Positions 16,781-24,090 of a stretch of 33,917 bases of DNA are shown here, in pieces. The DNA comes from Elusimicrobiaceae bacterium (GTDB taxonomy: Bacteria; Elusimicrobiota; Elusimicrobia; Elusimicrobiales; Elusimicrobiaceae). The number at the start of each line of letters is the position of its first letter. Within the stretch, counting starts at the first letter, position 1. The DNA lies in contig JAEELM010000022.1 in NCBI GenBank assembly GCA_016282685.1, positions 1 through 33,917 of the forward strand, given 5' to 3'. Under the pieces are notes generated by a model that saw only the letters and a program-made list of their open reading frames with translations, searched no databases and was not told the origin of the DNA. A program made the translations under genes and the position numbers.

Positions 16781-16855
16781 GCGGTCTTTATAGTAAAAAA
16801 ATTTCCGCAATCCTAAAGACCGCCCTAGCAATAGGAAAAGGTGCGCGGAAAGGAG
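16781..16855 (+). ncRNA. Structured pilin 5' leader, candidate cis-regulatory pseudoknot
   Basis: Three nested elements are visible. Stem 1 is a perfect 10 bp, GCGGTCTTTA (16781-16790) with TAAAGACCGC (16814-16823), around a 23-nt loop. Directly next to it is CCTA-GCAA-TAGG (16824-16835), a 4-bp hairpin with a GNRA tetraloop. The loop of stem 1 holds TTTCCGC (16802-16808), which matches GCGGAAA (16845-16851), fused to the Shine-Dalgarno AAAGGAG. Stem 1 plus this long-range pairing make an H-type pseudoknot with an inserted hairpin, able to cover the edge of the ribosome site. No named riboswitch consensus was recognised. The function (stabilising a very abundant mRNA, or a ligand- or protein-controlled switch) is inference. 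Confidence 0.5.
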
Positions 16856-16862
16856 AAAAGTT

Positions 16863-17453
16863 ATGAATAATAAAGGGTTCACCCTGATCGAATTATTGGT
16901 AGTGGTGCTCATCATCGGTATTTTGGCCGCTATGGCATTGCCCCAATATTTTAAAGCAGTTGAACGCAGCCGCATGAGCGAAGCTGTAACGTTGTTAGCC
17001 AACATTGCTCAAGCACAACAACGCAAATATTTGCAAATCAACAGATATGCCGGTGTTTTCACCGGTTTAGACGTTGCCCCAAAAGGTGCTTCTGGTGCTG
17101 CCTATTGTACAAAAGGTGAAAACACCACGACGCCGACCTTTACCTCTGGTGAAGAAAATGATGCGTGCGGTGGTGCTAACGGTTTCGTAGTCGGTTTGAA
17201 CGGTACTGCCTTTACAGATGGTGTTGCTCGTGCTGCTCGCTCTGGTGCAAATAACTTGCAATATGCCTATGTATTGGAACGCTACTATGCCAACAATGGT
17301 ACCAAATGCACTGGTTTAAACGACAACGGAAAATCCTTGTGTGCTGACTTCTGCGGTTTGGATACCTATCCTACCAACGGTTGCTGCTCTACCGGTGATA
17401 CCGCTCTTGCTTCTGGTGATGGTGCTTGTGGTGTACCGTCTGGCAACGACTAA
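16863..17453 (+). CDS. Type IV pilin (prepilin), major-pilin-like
   Basis: A 196-residue prepilin with a five-residue leader MNNKG, cut before Phe, then FTLIELLVVV with the conserved Glu five residues after the cleavage point and a long hydrophobic N-terminal helix. The globular part has eight Cys (82, 102, 149, 160, 164, 174, 175, 189), enough for four disulfides. Codons are strongly biased (GGT, GCT, ACC, AAC) unlike neighbouring genes, which with the strong promoter, AAAGGAG site and terminator suggests very high expression. No pilus assembly genes are present, so it is a lone pilin, as often seen in Elusimicrobium relatives. A general secretion pseudopilin is less likely given the expression signals. 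Confidence 0.9.
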   Translation: MNNKGFTLIELLVVVLIIGILAAMALPQYFKAVERSRMSEAVTLLANIAQAQQRKYLQINRYAGVFTGLDVAPKGASGAAYCTKGENTTTPTFTSGEENDACGGANGFVVGLNGTAFTDGVARAARSGANNLQYAYVLERYYANNGTKCTGLNDNGKSLCADFCGLDTYPTNGCCSTGDTALASGDGACGVPSGND

Positions 17454-17476
17454 TCAAACTGCTTAATGCAATTTGT

Positions 17477-17502
17477 AACCCACCCTTCGGGGTGGGTTTT
17501 TT
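17477..17502 (+). terminator. Terminator of the pilin gene (UUCG tetraloop)
   Basis: Perfect 9-bp stem AACCCACCC / GGGTGGGTT closed by a TTCG tetraloop and followed by a T run. Confidence 0.95.
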
Positions 17503-17554
17503 ACGCTCTTTCCCATATAAATTTCTTTTTCTTCATTTATCGTACGTCTATAAT

Positions 17555-17563
17555 TGGTATAAT
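17555..17563 (+). promoter_or_regulatory. Extended -10 promoter of the opp operon, leaderless
   Basis: TGG followed by TATAAT (17558-17563) forms an extended -10. ATG 17571 comes 7 nt later, with no Shine-Dalgarno, so transcription should begin at or next to the start codon. A weak TTTATC (17536-17541) may be the -35. Confidence 0.6.
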
Positions 17564-17570
17564 ATAGATA

Positions 17571-18548
17571 ATGACGCAAGACAATACTCCGCTTTTGCAG
17601 GTAAAAGATTTGGCGGTTTGTTTTACTACAGATGAAGGTACTACACCGGTTCTTCATGGCCTCTCTTATACTTTGCCTAAAGGAAAAATTTTAGCAGTGG
17701 TGGGTGAGTCCGGTAGTGGTAAAACCGTTCATGCACTTGCTTTGCTACGCCTTTTACCGCCTACGGCGCATATTACCAAAGGGCAAATTTTGCTCAATGG
17801 GCAAAATATCTGCCGTTTGGGAGAAAAAAAATTACGTGCCTTGCGTGGTGCTAAAATAGCAATGATCTTTCAAGATCCGACCGCTAGTTTAAACCCTGTG
17901 TTGACCATTGGCGAGCAATTGACAGAAACGCTTTTGGCACATGAAAAACTTACTCAACAACAAGCCCGCGCCAGAGCTATTGAATTACTGGAAAAAGTAG
18001 GTATACGCGAACCCGAAAAACGATTGGAAGAATATCCGTTCCAATTTTCCGGCGGAATGTGCCAGCGCGTAATGATTGCTATGGCACTGGCTTTGAACCC
18101 TGATGTGTTGATTGCGGATGAACCTACCACCGCCTTAGACGTAACTATACAAGCCCAAATTTTAAAATTAATTCGTAGCTTGCAGCAACAAAGCCAAATG
18201 TCTGCGGTATTTATTACCCATAATTTGGCAGTAGTAGCCGGAATTGCCGACGAGGTTTTAGTATTGTATGGCGGACTTTGCATGGAACAGGCCCCAGTGG
18301 AGGAATTATTTGCGCGCCCCTTGCACCCGTATACACAAGGGTTATTAAAATCGTTGGTGTCCATTACCAAAAAAGAAGAAATTTTACCTGCTATAGAAGG
18401 TCAACCACCTTTGCCGGGGCAAATTAAACAGGGGTGTCCGTTTGCGCCACGTTGTGCAAAAGCAAGCGACAAATGTTTTAAAATATGCCCGCCTCTGTTT
18501 GAAAAAGCAGAGCGCCGTGTACGGTGTTGGTTGGAGGAAAATGTATGA
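17571..18548 (+). CDS. oppD: Oligo/dipeptide ABC transporter ATP-binding protein (OppD/DppD-like)
   Basis: A 325-residue ATPase subunit of a peptide importer, working on the inner face of the membrane with OppF, OppB and OppC. Walker A is GESGSGKT (about 45-52), the signature is FSGGMCQR, Walker B is VLIADEP followed by TTALD. The C-terminal oligopeptide-transporter extension holds four Cys spaced C-x5-C-x6-C-x3-C (GCPFAPRCAKASDKCFKICP), the pattern that binds a [4Fe-4S] cluster in some DppD proteins. It is the first gene of the operon and appears leaderless. It overlaps oppF by 4 bp. The substrate (dipeptide or oligopeptide) is not decided. Confidence 0.92.
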   Translation: MTQDNTPLLQVKDLAVCFTTDEGTTPVLHGLSYTLPKGKILAVVGESGSGKTVHALALLRLLPPTAHITKGQILLNGQNICRLGEKKLRALRGAKIAMIFQDPTASLNPVLTIGEQLTETLLAHEKLTQQQARARAIELLEKVGIREPEKRLEEYPFQFSGGMCQRVMIAMALALNPDVLIADEPTTALDVTIQAQILKLIRSLQQQSQMSAVFITHNLAVVAGIADEVLVLYGGLCMEQAPVEELFARPLHPYTQGLLKSLVSITKKEEILPAIEGQPPLPGQIKQGCPFAPRCAKASDKCFKICPPLFEKAERRVRCWLEENV

Positions 18549-19372
18549 GTTTACCGATAGAAATTAAACATTTGGTAAAAACATATATTCGTCATCCTTG
18601 GCTAGGCAAACGGGTGGAAAAAGAAGTGCTCAAAGATGTTAGCCTTACGCTGCAACCGGGGCGTGTATTAGGCCTGGTGGGTGAATCGGGTTGTGGAAAA
18701 AGTACCTTGTGCAAAGTGTTACTGGGTATTGAAAAACCTACCGCCGGAGAAGTGTATGTCAACGGAAAAGATGTAGCTCGTATTTCCAAAGCACAATTTA
18801 AAAAACTTCGGCGTGAAATGCAAGTGGTCTATCAAGATCCTTATAGCAGTTTGGACCCACGTATGAATGTGCGTCAAATTTTAAGTGAACCCTTGGAAAT
18901 TCACGGTCTTAAAAAGGAAAAGGAAGAACGTGAAAAATATCTAAAAGAATTGTTAGAGGCGGTGGGTTTATCGGATTTGTTTTTAACACGTTATCCACAT
19001 GAATTTTCCGGCGGGCAGCGTCAACGTATTTGCATTGCACGGGCATTGGCATTGAGTCCCCAGATTTTAATAGCAGATGAGCCGGTGTCTGCGTTGGATG
19101 TTTCTGTGCAAGCGCAAATTTTAAATTTATTGAAACGTATCAAACAACAACGTAATTTGTCTATGTTGTTCGTAACGCATGATTTTGGCGTCGCACGTTT
19201 TTTGTGTGATGATATTGCTGTTATGGAACAGGGTAAGATTGTAGAGTTTTCAACAGCGGAAGAATTGTTCTGCCATCCGCAGAATGAATATACAAAAAAA
19301 TTATTGGCCTCGGTTCCCAAGGCAGACCCTGCTTTGCGTGAACAATGGTTAAATGTAACTAAGGAGAATTAA
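18545..19372 (+). CDS. oppF: Oligo/dipeptide ABC transporter ATP-binding protein (OppF/DppF-like)
   Basis: A 275-residue partner ATPase. Walker A GESGCGKST, signature FSGGQRQR and Walker B ILIADEPVSALD are intact, and the N-terminal insert (TYIRHPWLGKRVEKEVLKDV) is typical of OppF, which contacts the second permease. Unlike its neighbour, it lacks the Cys cluster. ATG 18545 overlaps the oppD stop (ATGA) and has GGAGGA 7 nt upstream; an in-frame GTG at 18524 is less likely. Its stop abuts the peptidase gene, so translation is coupled throughout. Confidence 0.92.
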   Translation: MSLPIEIKHLVKTYIRHPWLGKRVEKEVLKDVSLTLQPGRVLGLVGESGCGKSTLCKVLLGIEKPTAGEVYVNGKDVARISKAQFKKLRREMQVVYQDPYSSLDPRMNVRQILSEPLEIHGLKKEKEEREKYLKELLEAVGLSDLFLTRYPHEFSGGQRQRICIARALALSPQILIADEPVSALDVSVQAQILNLLKRIKQQRNLSMLFVTHDFGVARFLCDDIAVMEQGKIVEFSTAEELFCHPQNEYTKKLLASVPKADPALREQWLNVTKEN

Positions 19373-20512
19373 ATGAAAGCCCCTCGTTTATTAAATACAT
19401 TTTTAGAACTGGTGGAAATCAATAGTGAGTCTTTCCACGAAAAAGAAATTCACCGTTTTTTAATGCAACGTTTACAAGAAATGGGATGCCGTGTGGTAAC
19501 AGATAATGCCGGTAGCCACTACCAGACGGATGCCCCCGGGAATATATTTGGCTTTTTGAAAGGAACGGTAAAGAGCAAGCCTATTTTATTATGTGCCCAC
19601 ATGGATACGGTTACTCCCGGGCAAGGGGTAAAGCCTGTCGTTAAAAAAGACCGTGTTACTTCTGACGGTACCACGATTTTAGGCGCTGATGATAAGGCAG
19701 GACTGGCTATTATTTTGGAAGTATTGCAAACACTTAAAGAAGAAAAAAAACCACATCCTCCGATAGAAGTACTTTTTACACTTACGGAAGAAAACGGTAT
19801 GTGCGGAGCAAAACGGGCTGATTATAAACAACTTAAAAGCCGTGAAGGATTAATTTTGGACAATGAAGAAGGAGCCGAAGTTTTAATTCAAGGGCCTGCC
19901 GTTAATACGATTGAAATATGGGTAAAGGGATTGGCTTCCCATGCGGGAGTCTATCCGGAAAAAGGAATTTCTGCTGTGGAAGTTGCCGCTTATGCCATTA
20001 GCCGTATGAAGTTGGGCCGCATTGATAAAGATACGGTGGCAAATATGGCTATTATTCAAGGTGGAAAAGCTACTAATATCGTTACGGACGAAGTATATAT
20101 CAAGGGAGAGGCCCGCAGTTTGAGTAATGCAAAATTAGCCAAACAAACTGCGCATATGAAAGCCTGTTTTGATGAAGCCGTAAAACACTATACCAAAACA
20201 ATTGATGGAAAAATATGCAAACCTTCTGTTAAATTTATGCCGGTGTTGCGCTATCCGGCTGTAAATGTGCCCAAAAATCATCCTTTAATTAAACAGTTGA
20301 TCTCTTGTGCCAAGAAAGAAGGAATTGTAATGCGTGCTTGTGCTTCGGGCGGTGGTTGTGATGCCAATGTATTAAGTGGCTATGGATTTACATTACCCAA
20401 CTTGGGGGTAGGCGTACGCAATTGCCATACCAAACAGGAATATTTGTTGCTGAAAGAATTTTTTGCTGCGTGTAACGTTGTGCTAGATGTAGTACGTAAT
20501 TACAAAAAATAG
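19373..20512 (+). CDS. PepT-like M20 family aminopeptidase
   Basis: A 379-residue zinc exopeptidase resembling the tripeptidase T branch. No signal peptide, so cytoplasmic. Ligands: His76 and Asp78 in AHMDT, Asp106/107 in GADDK, Glu139/140 in TLTEENG, a further acidic residue in LDNEEG, and a final His in RNCHTKQEY. A lid domain follows SHAGVYPEKG. It lies between the ATPases and permeases of the peptide importer, with no gap before it and 7 bp after, so imported peptides probably meet it immediately. ATG follows AAGGAG at 6-7 nt. Substrate length cannot be told. Confidence 0.9.
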   Translation: MKAPRLLNTFLELVEINSESFHEKEIHRFLMQRLQEMGCRVVTDNAGSHYQTDAPGNIFGFLKGTVKSKPILLCAHMDTVTPGQGVKPVVKKDRVTSDGTTILGADDKAGLAIILEVLQTLKEEKKPHPPIEVLFTLTEENGMCGAKRADYKQLKSREGLILDNEEGAEVLIQGPAVNTIEIWVKGLASHAGVYPEKGISAVEVAAYAISRMKLGRIDKDTVANMAIIQGGKATNIVTDEVYIKGEARSLSNAKLAKQTAHMKACFDEAVKHYTKTIDGKICKPSVKFMPVLRYPAVNVPKNHPLIKQLISCAKKEGIVMRACASGGGCDANVLSGYGFTLPNLGVGVRNCHTKQEYLLLKEFFAACNVVLDVVRNYKK

Positions 20513-20519
20513 AGGAACT

Positions 20520-21545
20520 ATGCTGCGCTATATTATCCGTCGTCTTATTTTGTTGCCTCTTGTTGTGCTGGGTGTTACGTTTGTGTTATTCTTTTTAACC
20601 CAACGTTTAAGCCCGGAGATGCGCGCTTCTTTGTATATTAAAGATCCACGGCAAATGAATGCGATGGAAGAGGTAATCCGTCAATATGGCTTGCGAGATA
20701 ATGTATTTAAGCAATATGGTCGTTGGTTGGGCAATGTACTGAAAGGGGATCTGGGATATAGCCCTAGTGCGAATATGCCGGTTTCTCAAGCCATTAAAGA
20801 GTATTTGCCTGCTACTATTCAGTTGGCGCTTGTTACTATCGTATTGGTGGTGTTTTTCGGAGTTTGGTTTGGTAGTGCATCAGCAGTGCATAAAGATAAA
20901 TGGCAAGACAATGTGGCACGGTTTATATCGGTGGGGGGGTTTTCACTGCCTATTTTTGTGTTGGGTTTATTGTTGCTAATGATTTTTTATGGGAAGTTAG
21001 GATGGTTTGCCCCGGGAGGATATTCTGTCCAATCCAATATGATTATTCACGCAGCTTCCTTCAAAACTTATACCGGGTTCTTGTTAATTGATACTTTGTT
21101 AAACGGTCATCCACGTGTATTTTTGGATGTACTTTTTCATTTGGTCTTACCGGCAGTTACACTTTGTATCGGTTCATTTGCCTTAATGGTGCGTGTGATG
21201 CGTTCAAGTATGTTGGAAGAATTAAATAAAGATTATGTGCGTACAGCACGTGCGAAAGGATTGCCGGAGTGGAAAGTAGTTTATAAACATGCAGGAAAAA
21301 ATGCCATTATTCCCGTGATTACATTAGCTAGCATTCAATTTATCCGTTTGCTTGGTGGAACCGTAATTGTGGAAACAATCTTTGATTATCCGGGTATCGG
21401 CCGTTTTGGCGTGATAGCTGCGCAACAGTTAGATATTGCCGGAATTTTAGGATTCTCTTTAATGGTGGCTATTTTGTTTGTATTGGGGAATTTATTGTCG
21501 GATATTCTTTATACAGCGGTGGATCCGCGAATTCGATTAGAGTAA
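20520..21545 (+). CDS. oppB: Peptide ABC transporter permease (OppB/DppB-like)
   Basis: A 341-residue inner-membrane permease with about six hydrophobic segments. The start MLRYIIRRLILLPLVVLGVT is typical of the OppB/DppB family, and the EAA loop that docks with the ATPases is the stretch around RTARAKGLPEWKVVYKH followed by NAIIPV. AGAGGA lies just before ATG 20520. It pairs with the oppC product to form the channel. Length is normal. It is followed 1 bp later by oppC. Confidence 0.92.
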   Translation: MLRYIIRRLILLPLVVLGVTFVLFFLTQRLSPEMRASLYIKDPRQMNAMEEVIRQYGLRDNVFKQYGRWLGNVLKGDLGYSPSANMPVSQAIKEYLPATIQLALVTIVLVVFFGVWFGSASAVHKDKWQDNVARFISVGGFSLPIFVLGLLLLMIFYGKLGWFAPGGYSVQSNMIIHAASFKTYTGFLLIDTLLNGHPRVFLDVLFHLVLPAVTLCIGSFALMVRVMRSSMLEELNKDYVRTARAKGLPEWKVVYKHAGKNAIIPVITLASIQFIRLLGGTVIVETIFDYPGIGRFGVIAAQQLDIAGILGFSLMVAILFVLGNLLSDILYTAVDPRIRLE

Positions 21546-21546
21546 T

Positions 21547-22419
21547 ATGAACGAACGTATTTGGAAACGTATTTATAAAAATAAAACTTCCTTTATAGGA
21601 TTAATCTTGGTGGCATTATTTGGTTTAATGGCACTGTTGGCCCCGGTGTTAGCGCCTGTAGAGAATAAAAATAATCCCTATCAACTGCCCCAGAAAAGTT
21701 ATCAAATTGCGCCTCAGCCTCCTTCCAGTCAAAATTGGTTTGGAACTACTGAGCAACAATATGACCTTTATTACGGTGTAGTGTGGGGGGCTCGCTTGGC
21801 TTTTAAGATAGGCATTACGGTTACTTTTTTTGCTTTTTTGATTGGTTTGTTTGTAGGGGGAGTGGCCGCCTATTTTGGGGGAAAGATAGACGAAGTGTTG
21901 ATGCGATTGACGGATGTTGTATTTGCAGTGCCCTCTTTGGTGTTGGCAATGGTAATTGCCGCTATGTTGGGGCCAGATATCAAAAATATGATGATTGCAT
22001 TAACAGCAGTAGCCTGGCCTTCTTATGCACGTTTAGTGCGCGGAGATATTTTATCCGTAAAACAACGTGATTACGTAACTGCAGCCCGTACGCTTGGAGC
22101 GCGTGGTCCGCGTGTGTTATTGCGACATATTTTGCCTAATTCCATTTACCCTTCTGTAGTGGTGGCCAGCTTGGATATCGGGTATGTAGTATTAACGGCG
22201 GCTTCTTTGTCTTTCCTGGGATTGGGGGCCCAGCCGGGCACTGCCGATTGGGGACAATTAATTGCTATGGCGCGTAACTGGGTGCTTGGCACGCCGGGAA
22301 ATACGTTTGCTTATTGGTATACGGTGGTCGCTCCGGGAGGGGCCATTTTCCTATTTGCATTGGGATGGAATTTGTTGGGGGATGCTTTCCGCGATATTTT
22401 AGACCCACGACAAGGCTGA
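21547..22419 (+). CDS. oppC: Peptide ABC transporter permease (OppC/DppC-like)
   Basis: A 290-residue inner-membrane permease with an N-terminal helix and the OppC-type segment ARLAFKIGITV, followed by about five more helices. The EAA loop is around TAARTLGARGPRVLLRHILPN. It ends in RDILDPRQG, the standard C-terminus of this family. With it, the operon has two ATPases and two permeases but no substrate-binding protein; that component must be encoded elsewhere. It starts 1 bp after oppB. Confidence 0.92.
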   Translation: MNERIWKRIYKNKTSFIGLILVALFGLMALLAPVLAPVENKNNPYQLPQKSYQIAPQPPSSQNWFGTTEQQYDLYYGVVWGARLAFKIGITVTFFAFLIGLFVGGVAAYFGGKIDEVLMRLTDVVFAVPSLVLAMVIAAMLGPDIKNMMIALTAVAWPSYARLVRGDILSVKQRDYVTAARTLGARGPRVLLRHILPNSIYPSVVVASLDIGYVVLTAASLSFLGLGAQPGTADWGQLIAMARNWVLGTPGNTFAYWYTVVAPGGAIFLFALGWNLLGDAFRDILDPRQG

Positions 22420-22461
22420 TTTTTATACAATAAAGATAGATACTATTAAAAGAGGTGCTTT

Positions 22462-24090
22462 ATGATTCGTCGCAAAGATTTATATACGGCTTTATCGGAT
22501 AGTGCTTTCCGTTTTCCAGACAAGGTAGCTCTAGTAGAGGCCGGAACGAATAAAAAGGTTTCTTTTCATGAATTATTGATGCAGGTGGACCGTGCGGCCG
22601 ATATGTTTTTCGAACATGGTATCCGCAAAGGAGATCGTGTGGCTATTGCCCACCGTAATGCCATTGATACTGTAGTAGCCAATTTTGCACTTTATAAATT
22701 GGGAGCGGTATCTATCCCAATGAATTTTATGGTTACCAAAGCCGAAGAAATTGAATTTATTTTGAATAATGCTTCCGCAAAGGCTGTGGTAACACAAGCG
22801 GAATTCATCCGTCATTATGTAAAATGCGTTGCCAATATTCCTTCCCTGCAGTTTATTTTTACAACAGATGAAATTCCTTCTTCTGCGGCGGATTGCGAAA
22901 AAGTTCAATTATTCTGGACACAGATAGAAAAATCTACCGCTCACGAGGAAACAGCAGTTGCCCAGGCTGGGTTGGATGATTTGGCTTTCATTCTTTATAC
23001 TTCTGGTACAACCGGACTTCCCAAAGGAGCTATGATCACTCATGGAAATTTGGCTTCAAATGTAATTTCTTGTGCACAAATTTTTAAAATTATGGGTGAT
23101 GACGTTTTCTTGTGTTTGCTACCAATGTTTCATTCTTTTGCGTGGACGACATGTGTGGTCATTCCAATGTATTTGGGTTTGAAAGTAGTTATTGTAGCCA
23201 ACGTCATGCCGGCAAGCAAATGGTTGGGAGCCATGGGGACAGAAAATGTTACGTTGATTTTGGCTGTTCCTCAAATTTATGCTGTGCTGTCCAAAGAAGC
23301 AAAAGGACTTAAACAGCTGTATTTGCGTTTTTGGCCGTTTAAAAATGTTCGTTTTGCAGTATCGGGAGCGGCTCCTCTTACACAAGAAATTAAAGATCGT
23401 TTTGAGGAAAAGATAGGAGTAAAGATTTTGGAAGGTTATGGTTTGACGGAAACAAGCCCTGTGGTAAGTGTGAATACCGAGGAACTTCAAAAAATCAAGT
23501 CAGTAGGACCGGCACTTCCGGCTGTCAGTACACGTGTGTTAGATGATGACGGAAATGAAGTTCCCCGCAATCATGAAGGGGAATTATGTGTAAAGGGACC
23601 TAATTTGTTTAAAGGATATTGGGGCAACGAAAAAGCTACTAAAGATGCTTTTACTGAAGACGGTTGGTTCCGAACGGGGGATATTGTGGTAATTGATGAT
23701 GATGGTTTTATTTTCATCAAAGATCGTAAGAAAGACATGATTATTATTAAAGGTTTGAAAGTCTTTTCCGCCCAAGTAGAAGCTGTTATTTGTGAACACC
23801 CGGCTATTGAGGAGTGTGCTATTATTGGCGTGCCCGATGGACGTGGTGGAGAATTTATTAAACTTTATGCCGTTAAGAAAGAAGGTGCGGAAGTATCAGA
23901 CGCAGAATTTAGAAAATTCTTAAAGACGCATCTCGATAACTACAAACGCCCGCGTGATTTTGAATTTGTAGAATCTCTTCCTAAAAATGCACTTCGCAAA
24001 GTACTTAAACGCAAATTGCGTGAAGATGCCGTGGCCAAATTAGCAGCTCGTACGGCTACGCAAACTGCGACGGAGGAATCCGTTGTTTAG
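22462..24090 (+). CDS. Long-chain acyl-CoA ligase / AMP-forming synthetase (FadD-like)
   Basis: A 542-residue adenylate-forming enzyme that activates a carboxylic acid, probably a fatty acid, with ATP and then CoA. The P-loop YTSGTTGLPKGAMITH lies at residues 179-194, EGYGLTETSP is the A5 motif, and GWFRTGDIVVIDDDG is A8. The C-terminal LPKNALRKVLKRKL holds the A10 catalytic Lys, although the usual Gly before it is replaced. AGAGGTG precedes the start. A 42-bp gap from oppC holds a possible -10 (TACAAT, 22426-22431), so it may also have its own promoter. The exact acid is not known. Confidence 0.88.
   Translation: MIRRKDLYTALSDSAFRFPDKVALVEAGTNKKVSFHELLMQVDRAADMFFEHGIRKGDRVAIAHRNAIDTVVANFALYKLGAVSIPMNFMVTKAEEIEFILNNASAKAVVTQAEFIRHYVKCVANIPSLQFIFTTDEIPSSAADCEKVQLFWTQIEKSTAHEETAVAQAGLDDLAFILYTSGTTGLPKGAMITHGNLASNVISCAQIFKIMGDDVFLCLLPMFHSFAWTTCVVIPMYLGLKVVIVANVMPASKWLGAMGTENVTLILAVPQIYAVLSKEAKGLKQLYLRFWPFKNVRFAVSGAAPLTQEIKDRFEEKIGVKILEGYGLTETSPVVSVNTEELQKIKSVGPALPAVSTRVLDDDGNEVPRNHEGELCVKGPNLFKGYWGNEKATKDAFTEDGWFRTGDIVVIDDDGFIFIKDRKKDMIIIKGLKVFSAQVEAVICEHPAIEECAIIGVPDGRGGEFIKLYAVKKEGAEVSDAEFRKFLKTHLDNYKRPRDFEFVESLPKNALRKVLKRKLREDAVAKLAARTATQTATEESVV

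Noticed and set aside
16765-16782. A sigma54 (-24/-12) promoter before the pilin gene (TTGG ... TTGC)
   Set aside because: The gap between GG and GC is 12 bases, where 10 is required; a sigma70 promoter fits better.
16781-16855. A c-di-GMP riboswitch (class I or II) in the pilin leader
   Set aside because: The conserved bases of the GEMM consensus are absent, and the class II-like GCGCGGAAA is at the 3' end rather than the 5' end.
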